Under the pieces are notes generated by a model. The model did no database searches. It was not told the DNA's origin and worked only from the letters and a program-made list of their open reading frames with translations. A stretch of 64,000 nt of DNA from Cellvibrionaceae bacterium (lineage in GTDB: Bacteria > Pseudomonadota > Gammaproteobacteria > Pseudomonadales > Cellvibrionaceae). The DNA is taken from positions 36,220 through 100,219 of the forward strand of contig JANQJP010000031.1 of NCBI GenBank assembly GCA_028281575.1, in the 5' to 3' direction. Positions 55,146-63,537 of the stretch are shown here, piece after piece. The position numbers were made by a program, and so were the translations under genes. The stretch's first letter is position 1. The number at the start of each line of letters is the position of its first letter.

Positions 55146-57372
55146 CGCAACCCGACAGCTGGTGGTGATCGGGCTCGGCCTTATCGGTGCGAGTCTGGCT
55201 GCGGCGGCAAAAAAATATCGCGCGTGTGAACGCGTGATAGGTGTTGCCAGGCGCGAGGAAGTCTGCGCGCGTGCGCTTGAACTCGGCATTGTCGACGAAG
55301 CTACCTGCAATATGGACGATTTGCGCAATAAGCTGGGGGAGGGCGACGTCGTCTTTGTGTCAGTACCGACGCTCGCTATGCGGAACATACTCCGTCAGCT
55401 GAAAGACTGCGTGCCCGACGGTGTCACTATTACGGATGGTGCGAGTGTCAAAGGCAGTGTGCGCGATGATGTGCAGCACGTATGGGGATATCTGCCCGAA
55501 TTTGTTGTGCCCGGCCACCCTATTGCCGGCTCCGAAAAAAGTGGCGTCGATGCATACAACCCGGAGCTTTATGCTGATCATCGTGTCATTCTCACACCCT
55601 TTGCTGAGTCTGGCAGAGCGCACATTGCGCGAGTTACTGCGCTTTGGTCAAGCGTAAAGGCGGACGTCGTCAATATGGATATTGCACTGCATGACGAGGT
55701 GCTCGCAACCACGAGCCATCTGCCGCATGCCATTGCGTACTCGCTGGTTGATACCCTTGCTCACGATAGTCAAAATGAAAACATTTTTCGCTACGCTGCT
55801 GGTGGTTTTCGCGACTTTACCCGCATAGCCTCGAGCGACGCGACGATGTGGCGCGACATCATGCTGGCCAATAAACAGGATGTGTTGAGCGCAATTGATT
55901 TATTTTTAAATAATATGAGCCGCTTGCGCGCGCTTATTGAAAAGGAAGATGCGACGGCGTTGACCGGCGTATTTACCCGGGCGAAAGCAGCGCGCGATCG
56001 CTTTACCTTAATGTTATCTCACCAAGCTTATAGTAGTCATTCCATGCAAAATTCCGAACCCAAGAACCTTAGCTACAGTGTAAAACCCGGCGGCAAGGCC
56101 CAGGGCAAAATCCGCGTGCCGGGCGATAAATCGATTTCTCACCGATCCATTATGTTGGGCTCCCTGGCCGAAGGTATTACTGAGATTACTGGGTTTCTCG
56201 AGGGCGAAGATGCACTTGCGACTTTGCAGACTTTTCGTGACATGGGTGTTGTTATTGAAGGGCCTGATCACGGCAATGTGACTGTGCATGGTGTTGGCCT
56301 GCATGGACTCAAGGCGCCCGCCGGTGCCTTGTATGTTGGCAATTCAGGTACATCCATGCGCTTGCTGTCGGGCATTTTGAGCGGGCAGCAGTTTGATACT
56401 GAATTAACGGGTGACGAATCGCTGACCAAGCGACCTATGAATCGGGTTGCCAATCCGCTGCGGACGATGGGGGCAAACATAGAAACCGCAGAAAATGGCC
56501 GCCCACCGCTTAAAATTTCGGGCGCCAGCGCGCTTAGAGGGATGCATTACGATATGCCGATGGCGAGTGCTCAGGTGAAGTCCTGTTTGTTGCTCGCCGG
56601 GCTCTACGCCGAAGGTGAGACCAGTGTTAGCGAGCCTGCGCCGACACGCGACCACACCGAACGCATGCTCCAGGGTTTTGGTTATGTCGTGGAGCGCGAA
56701 GGCAATACCGCCAAGCTTAGCTCAGGCGGCAAACTGGTTGGTTGCAGCATTGATATCCCGGCCGATATTTCGTCAGCAGCGTTTTTCCTTGTTGCTGGTT
56801 CTATTTGCCCAGGGGCGGATATGACTTTGACGCATGTTGGGATTAACCCGACGCGCACCGGCGTCATCAATATTCTGCGCTTGATGGGCGCCAATATCAC
56901 CTTGCTGAACGAGCGCGAGGTTGGTGGCGAACCGGTGGCGGATATTCGCGTACAGCACGCTCCGCTCAAAGGGATAAAAGTACCCGAAGACCAGGTGCCT
57001 CTCGCGATAGATGAATTTCCCGCGTTGCTTGTTGCTGCCGCCTGCGCGGACGGTGAAACCGTTGTTACCGGTGCTGAAGAGTTACGTGTAAAAGAGACGG
57101 ATAGAATTCAAGCCATGGCAGATGGGCTTTCCGCTTTGGGTGTAGCGTGTTCGCCAACACCAGATGGGATTGTGGTCACGGGGGGCACTATCTCCGGTGG
57201 CGAGGTTGAAAGCTATGGCGACCATCGTATTGCGATGTCCTTTGCGATTGCGTCTCTGCGGGCGCAAGCGATCATTGAAATTCGAAATTGTGCCAATGTG
57301 GCGACATCGTTCCCTAACTTCCCGGAATTGGCGAGAGAGATTGGTATCCCGCTGGAAATTCGCGAAGAATAA
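55132..57372 (+). CDS. Fused prephenate dehydrogenase / EPSP synthase (TyrA-AroA)
   Basis: Two shikimate-pathway enzymes in one ~746-residue chain. The first ~300 residues are TyrA (NAD-binding VVIGLGLIGASLAAAA, FVSVPTLAMRNILRQL, GASVKGSVRDDV, VPGHPIAGSEKSGVDA, TSHLPHAIAYSL). From about ATG 56044 comes AroA (KPGGKAQGKIRVPGDKSISH, LYVGNSGTSMRLLSG, TGDESLTKRPMNRVANPL, ETVVTGAEELRVKETDRI). The same fusion is known in Pseudomonas. Start is uncertain: GTG 55132 or 55135 (overlapping pheA by 11-14 bp), or TTG 55117. The overlap places it in the gyrA-pheA operon. hisC, found before it in Pseudomonas, is missing. Confidence 0.95.
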   Translation: MVSSSATRQLVVIGLGLIGASLAAAAKKYRACERVIGVARREEVCARALELGIVDEATCNMDDLRNKLGEGDVVFVSVPTLAMRNILRQLKDCVPDGVTITDGASVKGSVRDDVQHVWGYLPEFVVPGHPIAGSEKSGVDAYNPELYADHRVILTPFAESGRAHIARVTALWSSVKADVVNMDIALHDEVLATTSHLPHAIAYSLVDTLAHDSQNENIFRYAAGGFRDFTRIASSDATMWRDIMLANKQDVLSAIDLFLNNMSRLRALIEKEDATALTGVFTRAKAARDRFTLMLSHQAYSSHSMQNSEPKNLSYSVKPGGKAQGKIRVPGDKSISHRSIMLGSLAEGITEITGFLEGEDALATLQTFRDMGVVIEGPDHGNVTVHGVGLHGLKAPAGALYVGNSGTSMRLLSGILSGQQFDTELTGDESLTKRPMNRVANPLRTMGANIETAENGRPPLKISGASALRGMHYDMPMASAQVKSCLLLAGLYAEGETSVSEPAPTRDHTERMLQGFGYVVEREGNTAKLSSGGKLVGCSIDIPADISSAAFFLVAGSICPGADMTLTHVGINPTRTGVINILRLMGANITLLNEREVGGEPVADIRVQHAPLKGIKVPEDQVPLAIDEFPALLVAAACADGETVVTGAEELRVKETDRIQAMADGLSALGVACSPTPDGIVVTGGTISGGEVESYGDHRIAMSFAIASLRAQAIIEIRNCANVATSFPNFPELAREIGIPLEIREE

Positions 57373-57420
57373 CCGTTTTTAGCTATGGGTCTCGAAACTA
57401 ACCGAGAAACTCACGTAGAC

Positions 57421-57460
57421 TAGGGCACCTCTGAATACTGCAGTATTCAGAGGTGCCCTA
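57421..57460. repeat. 40-nt perfect palindrome
   Basis: tagggcacctctgaatactg (57421-57440) is followed directly by its exact reverse complement, so there is no spacer at the PstI-like centre ctgcag. It lies 49 bp after tyrA-aroA. As RNA it would form a very stable hairpin and may end transcription, but there is no T-run. Joined terminal repeats of a lost insertion sequence are an alternative. Confidence 0.85.
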
Positions 57461-57484
57461 TATCACATTAATGGATGCTTACTT

Positions 57485-58048
57485 GTGAAGTACTTATTTT
57501 GTCTATTGCTCGCACTAAGCTATGACACGTTTGCCGACGATACATCTTACAAGCGAGACTTCGGTTTGTATGTTGGTGCCGGTGGAGGTTCGGTTGACGT
57601 AGATGCGATAGACGCATTCAGCAAAGACGTCAGCTTTAAGGCGGGTGAGGTGTTGGGTGGTGTTTATTGGCGTTGGATCGGGCTCGAGGCACGTGCGGGT
57701 CAATCGCTGGAAGATGAAACCATTCAGATAGGACGCAACCCTAATACCGGTACCGCTATCGTTGCCAAAACGAGTATAGAATCATACAACGCTTATTATT
57801 TGCGCTTGCAGCTGGAAAACGATATCGCGCGTATTTATGCGCTCTACGGAACCAGTGATATCAGTACCACCTCTGTATTTGAAGATGGCAGCATTGTAGA
57901 GGGGAATTCATCGGGAGATTCCTACGGCCTTGGCGCAGGTGTTTATGTTAATCCGCGTATGAATTTTAATTTCGAAGTGAAATACCTGCTTAATTCAGAA
58001 AATGAATCTTTTTTGATGACCGGCTTTAATATCGATTTTAGGATATAA
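57485..58048 (+). CDS. Small outer-membrane beta-barrel protein, unknown function
   Basis: A 187-residue exported protein from GTG 57485: signal peptide MKYLFCLLLALSYDTFA, then a barrel of eight-strand porin-like texture (FGLYVGAGGGSVDV, GEVLGGVYWRWIGLEARAG, AYYLRLQLENDIARIYALYG, DSYGLGAGVYVNPRMNFNFE, MTGFNIDFRI). It resembles OmpA/OmpW-like small barrels in design, but no specific family is recognised. It lies in the segment that separates tyrA-aroA from cmk. Confidence 0.68.
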   Translation: MKYLFCLLLALSYDTFADDTSYKRDFGLYVGAGGGSVDVDAIDAFSKDVSFKAGEVLGGVYWRWIGLEARAGQSLEDETIQIGRNPNTGTAIVAKTSIESYNAYYLRLQLENDIARIYALYGTSDISTTSVFEDGSIVEGNSSGDSYGLGAGVYVNPRMNFNFEVKYLLNSENESFLMTGFNIDFRI

Positions 58049-58205
58049 CGATTTATCGCTTCCAGATATCGCACATCATGTGCGATATCTCTGACATTAT
58101 AATTAGCAGATAGACCTATTTTTTTCCTTTCGTGCGTCTAAAATAGTCGCAGTTCCATGAAGGAACGCCCGCATTTTTGTGGTTTATTTAACAAAGGAAA
58201 GTACC

Positions 58206-58544
58206 ATGAAGCTTCAACAATTTATTGCGTCTATTACTCAGCTCCCCACGCTTGCCAAACTTTTTTCTGCACTGAGCTTTGGTTTGATGTTAAGCCTTTC
58301 ACCCGCGTCATATGCGGCTAAGGACAAGGCTCCCGCACCTATCGCAGTTGCCAAAATCAGCATCAATCAAGCAAGTGCCGAGCTGCTTGCCGAAATACTC
58401 AACGGTGTAGGTATCAAAAAGGCTGAAGCCATCGTTGCCTATCGAAAAGCGAATGGCAAATTTAAATCCATAGATGATCTTGCGTTAGTCAAAGGTATTG
58501 GGGAAAAGACTGTTCAAAAAAATCGCGCAAATCTTACCCTTTAA
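58206..58544 (+). CDS. ComEA-family helix-hairpin-helix DNA-binding protein
   Basis: A 112-residue exported protein; ATG 58206 has AAAGGAAAG in front and is followed by a signal sequence (LAKLFSALSFGLMLSLSPAS, cleavage near YAA). The C-terminal ~60 residues are the ComEA (HhH)2 domain: ISINQASAELLAEILNGVGI, KKAEAIVAYRKANGKFKSID and DLALVKGIGEKTVQKNR. Periplasmic ComEA proteins bind incoming DNA in natural competence. Small gammaproteobacterial members often occur singly, so a competence role is likely but not certain. Confidence 0.88.
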   Translation: MKLQQFIASITQLPTLAKLFSALSFGLMLSLSPASYAAKDKAPAPIAVAKISINQASAELLAEILNGVGIKKAEAIVAYRKANGKFKSIDDLALVKGIGEKTVQKNRANLTL

Positions 58545-58558
58545 ACCGAACTCACATA

Positions 58559-58596
58559 TAAAGCCGCCGCTATGCACATCGGCGGCTTTAATTATT
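58559..58596 (+). terminator. Rho-independent-type terminator after the ComEA-like gene
   Basis: An 11-bp perfect stem, taaagccgccg (58559-58569) with cggcggcttta (58580-58590), 10-nt loop, followed by attatttt. It separates comEA from pyrF. Confidence 0.8.
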
Positions 58597-58711
58597 TTGC
58601 TGTGGAAAGCTTCACAGCTAATCATCCGCTCTCTAAAGTGTTAGAATTCGCGCACTGCATTCGGCTAAAAATGCCAGTGTTAACAGGCCCTAATACTTTG
58701 GAATACTGCTT

Positions 58712-59425
58712 TTGATAGACAACCCTCGAATTCTCGTCGCGCTCGACTTTGACGATTTAAACAGTTGCCTCGCTCTAGTTAATAAACTCGATCCTTCCCT
58801 CTGCCGGTTAAAAGTTGGTAAGGAGCTTTTTACCGCATACGGCCCGTCTGTTGTCGAGCGTCTTAGAGAAAAAGGCTTCGATATTTTTTTGGATCTCAAA
58901 TTTCACGATATCCCCACGACGGTAGCGAAGGCACTTAAAGCAGTAAGTAATTTAGGCGTATGGATGGTGAATGTTCACGCGAGCGGCGGTGCGAGGATGC
59001 TGGATGCTGCATCCGAGGCTTTGGCGAATGCTGCCGAAAGGCCTTTGCTTATCGCGGTCACTGTGCTGACAAGTATGGAGAGTTCTGATTTGGCTGCCGT
59101 GGGTGTGGTTGATGAGGCACTTGTTCAAGCAAAACGTCTCGCGCGCCTGGCACACCAAAGTGGTCTGGATGGCGTGGTCTGTTCCGCGCATGAAGTGGAG
59201 ACAATTAAGCAATCTTGTCATTCAGATTTTTTGTGCGTTACACCTGGAATTAGGCCCCTTTCCGCAGCGGTTGGGGATCAGCGTCGTGTGATGACACCAT
59301 CTCAAGCTGTCTCTAAGGGCAGTGATTACCTGGTCATTGGCCGGCCGGTGACACAAGCCGATGATCCAAGGCTCGTACTCACGAATATCGCGAAAGAAAT
59401 TGACGCTGTTGGGAGAGACCTTTGA
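58712..59425 (+). CDS. pyrF: Orotidine 5'-phosphate decarboxylase
   Basis: Last step of UMP synthesis. The 237-residue TIM barrel shows RILVALDFDDLNSCLALVNK, CRLKVGKELFTAYGP, the catalytic segment FLDLKFHDIPTTVAKA (Asp-x-Lys-x-x-Asp), VNVHASGGARML, VVCSAHEVE, CVTPGIRP and SDYLVIGRPVTQADDP. It starts with TTG 58712; no in-frame ATG fits. It overlaps cmk by 4 bp. In E. coli pyrF follows lapA-lapB; here it precedes cmk-lapA-lapB, a rearranged order. Confidence 0.97.
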   Translation: MIDNPRILVALDFDDLNSCLALVNKLDPSLCRLKVGKELFTAYGPSVVERLREKGFDIFLDLKFHDIPTTVAKALKAVSNLGVWMVNVHASGGARMLDAASEALANAAERPLLIAVTVLTSMESSDLAAVGVVDEALVQAKRLARLAHQSGLDGVVCSAHEVETIKQSCHSDFLCVTPGIRPLSAAVGDQRRVMTPSQAVSKGSDYLVIGRPVTQADDPRLVLTNIAKEIDAVGRDL

Positions 59426-60090
59426 TTATCACTATCGACGGTCCCAGCGGCTCGGGCAAAGGTACGGTCAGCCGTCGTATCGCTGAAAAATTTGATTTAG
59501 CCTTGCTTGATAGTGGTGCTATTTATCGTTTGGCTGCGTTAGCGGCGCTTAAAAAACGCATTGCGCTCGATGCAGAACAAGCTCTGGCCGCGATGGCGGA
59601 GAAACTGGATATCGGGTTTGTTGTCGATGGCTCAATAACCCGGGTGATACTCGATGGAGTGGATGTCAGCCGAGAAATTCGGGATGAGGAAACAGGTATG
59701 GCCGCGTCGGCCATTGCACCGCTTCCCGCCCTGCGTGCAGCGCTGCTGGAAAGACAGCGCAGCTTTGCTAATACCCATGGGCTCGTCGCGGATGGCAGAG
59801 ACATGGGTACGGTGGTTTTTCCCGATGCGCCGTTCAAGTTTTTCCTTACTGCCAGCGCCGAAGAGCGCGCCAGGCGTCGCATGCTTCAGCTGGCGGAAAC
59901 CGGTGCCCCGGCAGATTACGACACAATTCTTGCCGATATTTGTGCCAGGGATGAACGCGATATACATCGGGCTGCGGCGCCGCTGCGCCCGGCTGAAGAC
60001 GCAGTGAAGATTGACAGTACAGACCTCTCGATTGATGAGGTTGTCGACCTTATATGCAGTGCTGTTAATGCCAGTAAAAGGAGCCAATGA
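59422..60090 (+). CDS. cmk: Cytidylate kinase
   Basis: Phosphorylates CMP and dCMP. 222 residues with P-loop TIDGPSGSGKGTVSRRIAEKF, LDSGAIYRLAALAAL, the CMP-binding part LDGVDVSREIRDEETGMAAS, GLVADGRDMGTVVFPDAPFK, FLTASAEERARRRMLQL and RDERDIHRAAAPLRPAEDAV. TTG 59422 overlaps the pyrF stop (TTGA). In most gammaproteobacteria rpsA follows cmk; here the next gene is lapA. Confidence 0.97.
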   Translation: MIITIDGPSGSGKGTVSRRIAEKFDLALLDSGAIYRLAALAALKKRIALDAEQALAAMAEKLDIGFVVDGSITRVILDGVDVSREIRDEETGMAASAIAPLPALRAALLERQRSFANTHGLVADGRDMGTVVFPDAPFKFFLTASAEERARRRMLQLAETGAPADYDTILADICARDERDIHRAAAPLRPAEDAVKIDSTDLSIDEVVDLICSAVNASKRSQ

Positions 60091-60093
60091 CGG

Positions 60094-60408
60094 ATGCTAA
60101 GTTCAACGTTCAGATGGGTTAAAAAAATCCTGATTATCGTGTGGCTAATTTCGATGGTTTTTATTGGCGCATGGTTCGCTTTTGATAATCCAAATAAAAT
60201 CTCACCCATTCTGTTTGGCACTGCGTTGCCAAATCTGTCGTTGGGCGTGTATTTAGTTGGCACATTGATTATTGGCATTTTGCTTGGAGCGTCACTCAGT
60301 TTCCTGGGCGCCCAAGGCAGGGTTTTTCGGGTGACGCGCGAGCGTCGGGCTTTGAGTAAAGAGGTTCAAAGGCTCGAGGCAGACCGAGCGCAAAATACGG
60401 GTGACTAG
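60094..60408 (+). CDS. lapA: LapA-type lipopolysaccharide assembly protein (DUF1049)
   Basis: A 104-residue inner-membrane protein with two membrane segments (~8-26 KILIIVWLISMVFIGAWF and ~46-70 LGVYLVGTLIIGILLGASLS) and a basic coiled-coil tail (RERRALSKEVQRLEADRA), the LapA plan. It works with LapB in control of LPS synthesis through LpxC proteolysis in E. coli. AAGGAG lies ~11 bp before ATG 60094; lapB starts 3 bp after its stop. Confidence 0.9.
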   Translation: MLSSTFRWVKKILIIVWLISMVFIGAWFAFDNPNKISPILFGTALPNLSLGVYLVGTLIIGILLGASLSFLGAQGRVFRVTRERRALSKEVQRLEADRAQNTGD

Positions 60409-60411
60409 TGC

Positions 60412-61638
60412 GTGAACGCGTTTTGGTGGTTCGCGAGTATTTTTGTGGCCTTAGCTTGCGGTTATCTACTGGCGCGTTTGCGGGACCCAGAGCTTTGGAA
60501 ACTCATTCAACGTCAATTTAGCCGTCCACATGCAATGACCGACTGGTCTAATTTGCGTACCTATAATGCGCTTACCAGCTTGTTTAATGATCAGCCCGAT
60601 GAAGCGCTCGACAGTTTCGTCGCGCACCTGCCGGTAAATAATGAAACGCTCGAAATGCACTTTGCGCTCGGCGCACTGCTGCGCCGACGTGGTGAGCTCG
60701 AGCGGGCGGTCAGAGTGCATCAGAATGTAGGGCAAAGTGGTGCTTTGACCGCTGACCAAGTGCACAGTGTCCAGCTCGAACTGGCGAGAGATTATCTGGA
60801 ATCAGGTTTATATGATAGAGCAGAGGCCATACTGCAGCCACTTGTTGACCATCTCGGTGTGGCTCAAGTCACACGTGTACAAGCGATGCAACACTTGGTG
60901 GGTATTTATCAAGAATTTCAGGAGTGGCTCAAAGCGATCGATATCGCTGATCGTCTAACAAGCAAAAAGTTTGCCCAAGAAGCGGACCACTGGCGCTGTT
61001 TACAGGCGCACTTTGCCTGTGAGCTGGCGAGTCAAGCGCTGGCAAATCACGAATATGATATGGCGCGTCAAAAAATACGTTCCGCTTTGGATCGCGATCC
61101 CGATTGCGCACGCGCAAATATCTTAAATGCTGAGCTCGCCTTGATCGAGAATAATAGGGTTGCTGCGCGCACTGCGCTTAACACGGCGTTTGCACAAGAC
61201 TCAGCGTTGATTGCAGAAATAATTGCGCCCCTTTCGCGTTGTTATTCGGACGGCGAGCAAGATAGTTATTTGCAGATGCTGTTGCGATGGCAAAATCAAT
61301 TTCCATCCCTGTTTTTGCTTGTCCAAGTGCTTGATCTGATGCGTATTGCGAAAGACAATGCTCGCGCTTTGGATTATTGCCAGGAGCAACTCGCGCGCTT
61401 TCCAGCGCTGGCGACCGAAGCTGCTTTTCTTCAGCTGGCGATAAATGAGCGGGGTCGGGACACATGTGGCGAAATGTTGGCCTTAATTAAAAAAATGGTG
61501 ATGGGCAAACTTGTGCAGCATTGCAGCTCTTGTGGTTATGAAGCGAGTAAAATGACCTGGCGTTGTCCGAGCTGTGGTGATTGGGCGACCATTCGGGTTG
61601 TCGAGCGCGGTTCAAAGTTACACCACATTTTGCGTTAA
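60412..61638 (+). CDS. lapB: LapB lipopolysaccharide assembly protein (TPR plus rubredoxin domain)
   Basis: A 408-residue membrane-anchored protein regulating LpxC turnover by FtsH. N-terminal membrane helix (NAFWWFASIFVALACGYLLA), then RDFSR-like linker, about nine TPR-type repeats (ALTSLFNDQPDEALDSFVAH, HFALGALLRRRGELERAVRV, LELARDYLESGLYDRAEAIL) and the C-terminal rubredoxin-type metal site CSSCGYEASKMTWRCPSCGD. GTG 60412 is 3 bp after lapA. Length matches E. coli LapB (389) closely. Confidence 0.95.
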   Translation: MNAFWWFASIFVALACGYLLARLRDPELWKLIQRQFSRPHAMTDWSNLRTYNALTSLFNDQPDEALDSFVAHLPVNNETLEMHFALGALLRRRGELERAVRVHQNVGQSGALTADQVHSVQLELARDYLESGLYDRAEAILQPLVDHLGVAQVTRVQAMQHLVGIYQEFQEWLKAIDIADRLTSKKFAQEADHWRCLQAHFACELASQALANHEYDMARQKIRSALDRDPDCARANILNAELALIENNRVAARTALNTAFAQDSALIAEIIAPLSRCYSDGEQDSYLQMLLRWQNQFPSLFLLVQVLDLMRIAKDNARALDYCQEQLARFPALATEAAFLQLAINERGRDTCGEMLALIKKMVMGKLVQHCSSCGYEASKMTWRCPSCGDWATIRVVERGSKLHHILR

Positions 61639-61680
61639 AAATGCGGTCTATAAGAACGGGATAAATAGGAACACAAAAAC

Positions 61681-63138
61681 ATGAGAGCCCTAGGTTTATT
61701 TTTCCTTCTTTTTGTTATCGCGCAAGTTGCCGATGCCTCTATTGCGGATATGTTTAAGGATGAGCAGGGGCGAACCAAGTGGCAGCATGTTGCAAACTTT
61801 TCGGGCTCGGTTCTCATTTTGCTGCTTACAATCACGCTCTCCGGTTTGCTCTATAGCCAATTTAAATTGCGTCAACGCAATCGCGAACTTCGGGATATCA
61901 AAAAAAATCTGGAGAAACTGGTGCAGCGGCGCACAGAGAATTTGAATCAGTCCAATCGGCTATTGCAGCAGAGCAATCAAGCCCTGGAAGACGAGATCGC
62001 AGAGCACAAGGGAACCTCGGCGTTATTATTGTCTTCACAAAATTATTTGCAGAGCATATTGGCGTCCATGCCATCCATGCTGATCGGCTTGAATGACAAG
62101 ATGGAAATTACCCATTGGAATCAAACCGCCGAATCGATAACGGGGCGCGATTCTGCATCTGTCGCAGGCAAATACCTTTGGGATGCCTACCCGACGATTA
62201 CTCTGGCACCCGATCAAGTCAAGCAAGTGCTTAATAGCCGGGAACCGCTTGCCATCAAGCACAGTCAGCGCGGCCAGTACTATTTTGATATCACGGTGTA
62301 CCCCCTGGGCAATGAGCAAAGTGGTGTGGTCGTTGTGGTGGAAAACGTGACCCAGCGAAGTCTTGCCGAAAACATGCTTATTCAGCGAGACAAAATGGCG
62401 TCGATGGGCGAACTCGCCGCAACCATGGCTCACGACATCAATATACCGCTGCAGGGTATTTCAGAGGATGTAAAAAGCGTTGCCGAACAGATAAGTGCTC
62501 TGGAAGGAGTGCCTGAAGACGCACACGCGTTGCTGCAAGACGCGATTGATCGATGCGATCAAACGTCGTCTGTTGTCAACAACCTGCTTGAGTTTTCTGA
62601 TAGCCAGGTGAGTGACACCGCACATGAAAAATCGCCCGCTTCGATTGTCCAGATAATTGATCACAGTGTCGAGCTGGCGAACGCCATGCTGTCTGAACCC
62701 AGCGGCCTCCGTTTTCGCGATATCGCCTTGCAAAAGTCTTATATGGAGAGTCCGCCAAATATTCATTGTTATATCGCGGAGCTACAACAGGTTTTTCTAA
62801 GTCTGTTCAGGCATGCGTGTAATGCGATGGCGAGAAAAGATGAGACTGGCGGTAATTACTCCCCGGAAATGACCATTGAGATTTCGGAAGCCTACGATGC
62901 GCTTTGGGTGAAGGTGCAGCATAACGGCATAGGCCTAAGTCCCGAAGAGCAGCAAGATATCTTTGAACCGATTGTGCAACATACGACCCCGACTAACCCA
63001 AAACCGCTGGTTGCTGAAAACCGGCTTTCGTTCTCATATTTTATTATCACCGAGCACCACGATGGTGAAATTGCCGTCACTTCTGATCCGGAGCTCGGTT
63101 CAACCTTCCACATCCAGTTTCATTTGAATAGCGCTTAA
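61681..63138 (+). CDS. PAS sensor histidine kinase with a degenerate ATP-binding domain (probable pseudokinase)
   Basis: A 485-residue membrane protein: signal/TM ~1-20, TM ~41-60 (SGSVLILLLTITLSGLLYSQ), coiled coil ~65-115, PAS ~120-225 (LQSILASMPSMLIGLNDKME, HWNQTAESITGRD) and a histidine-kinase core. The H box is intact (MGELAATMAHDINIPLQGI, His251). The ATPase site is not: the N-box Asn is His378 (RHACNAM), the G1 Asp is His414 (HNGIGLS in place of DNGxGL), and the glycine-rich G2 is replaced by AENRLSFSYFI. Autophosphorylation is therefore doubtful; a phosphatase, scaffold or regulator of another kinase is possible. Start ATG 61681 lies 42 bp after lapB; no receiver gene is adjacent. Confidence 0.85.
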   Translation: MRALGLFFLLFVIAQVADASIADMFKDEQGRTKWQHVANFSGSVLILLLTITLSGLLYSQFKLRQRNRELRDIKKNLEKLVQRRTENLNQSNRLLQQSNQALEDEIAEHKGTSALLLSSQNYLQSILASMPSMLIGLNDKMEITHWNQTAESITGRDSASVAGKYLWDAYPTITLAPDQVKQVLNSREPLAIKHSQRGQYYFDITVYPLGNEQSGVVVVVENVTQRSLAENMLIQRDKMASMGELAATMAHDINIPLQGISEDVKSVAEQISALEGVPEDAHALLQDAIDRCDQTSSVVNNLLEFSDSQVSDTAHEKSPASIVQIIDHSVELANAMLSEPSGLRFRDIALQKSYMESPPNIHCYIAELQQVFLSLFRHACNAMARKDETGGNYSPEMTIEISEAYDALWVKVQHNGIGLSPEEQQDIFEPIVQHTTPTNPKPLVAENRLSFSYFIITEHHDGEIAVTSDPELGSTFHIQFHLNSA

Positions 63139-63537
63139 ATTGGGCTTAATGGCGCTGGTGCAGCGTCATGTCGGAGGGCTTTACATCAGCGCCCAAGATC
63201 GTGAAAGGCCCACTGCGCGGAGTTTCGCTTGGCGTATAAATCAGAATAGCGCCCACATTACTGGCGTGATGCCGTCTTCAGATTCCCCTGTGTTTTTATT
63301 GACCACCGCTTGTAAAAAAGTATGTCGAGAAATTTAACGCACAGTCAAAACTCGCAGGTTTTGATTGGGTTTTGTGTGTCTTTATGAAAAAAATTTTCAC
63401 CTTAACTTGTTGATAAATAAGGATAAATTTATTTTTGTTTGGATTTTTTTCCATTTTGGCACAGTGGCTGCATTACTACATGTGTAATTCAACGGGCCAA
63501 GCCCAAATATCATCACGTTTTTGAGGTTGTATACAGG
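63139..63537. other. About 400-bp intergenic region before the small exported gene
   Basis: Contains a sigma-54-like promoter near its end and an AT-rich stretch at 63380-63450 that could bind IHF or an activator. A 65-codon frame at 63140-63337 has no ribosome site or family likeness and I do not count it as a gene. Confidence 0.5.
63457..63472 (+). promoter_or_regulatory. Sigma-54 (RpoN) type promoter
   Basis: TGGCACA-GTGG-CTGCA fits the -24/-12 consensus TGGCACG-N4-TTGCW with one departure in each conserved block; the GG and GC cores are at the right distance. It lies 65 bp before ATG 63538 and is preceded by AT-rich DNA. Confidence 0.65.

Noticed and set aside
56305..56400. Glyphosate-tolerant EPSP synthase class
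   Set aside because: The key glycine in GNSGTSMR is present; nothing in the sequence supports a special tolerance claim.
55132..57372. Frameshift or assembly fusion joining tyrA and aroA
   Set aside because: The same fusion is established in Pseudomonas and the linker is continuous and in frame.
57421..57460. Ordinary Rho-independent terminator of aroA
   Set aside because: Palindrome has no loop and no following T-run; termination is possible but the structure is not the classical type.
63140..63337. 65-codon frame just after the pseudokinase gene
   Set aside because: No ribosome site, no family likeness, begins with TTG right after the stop; treated as non-coding.
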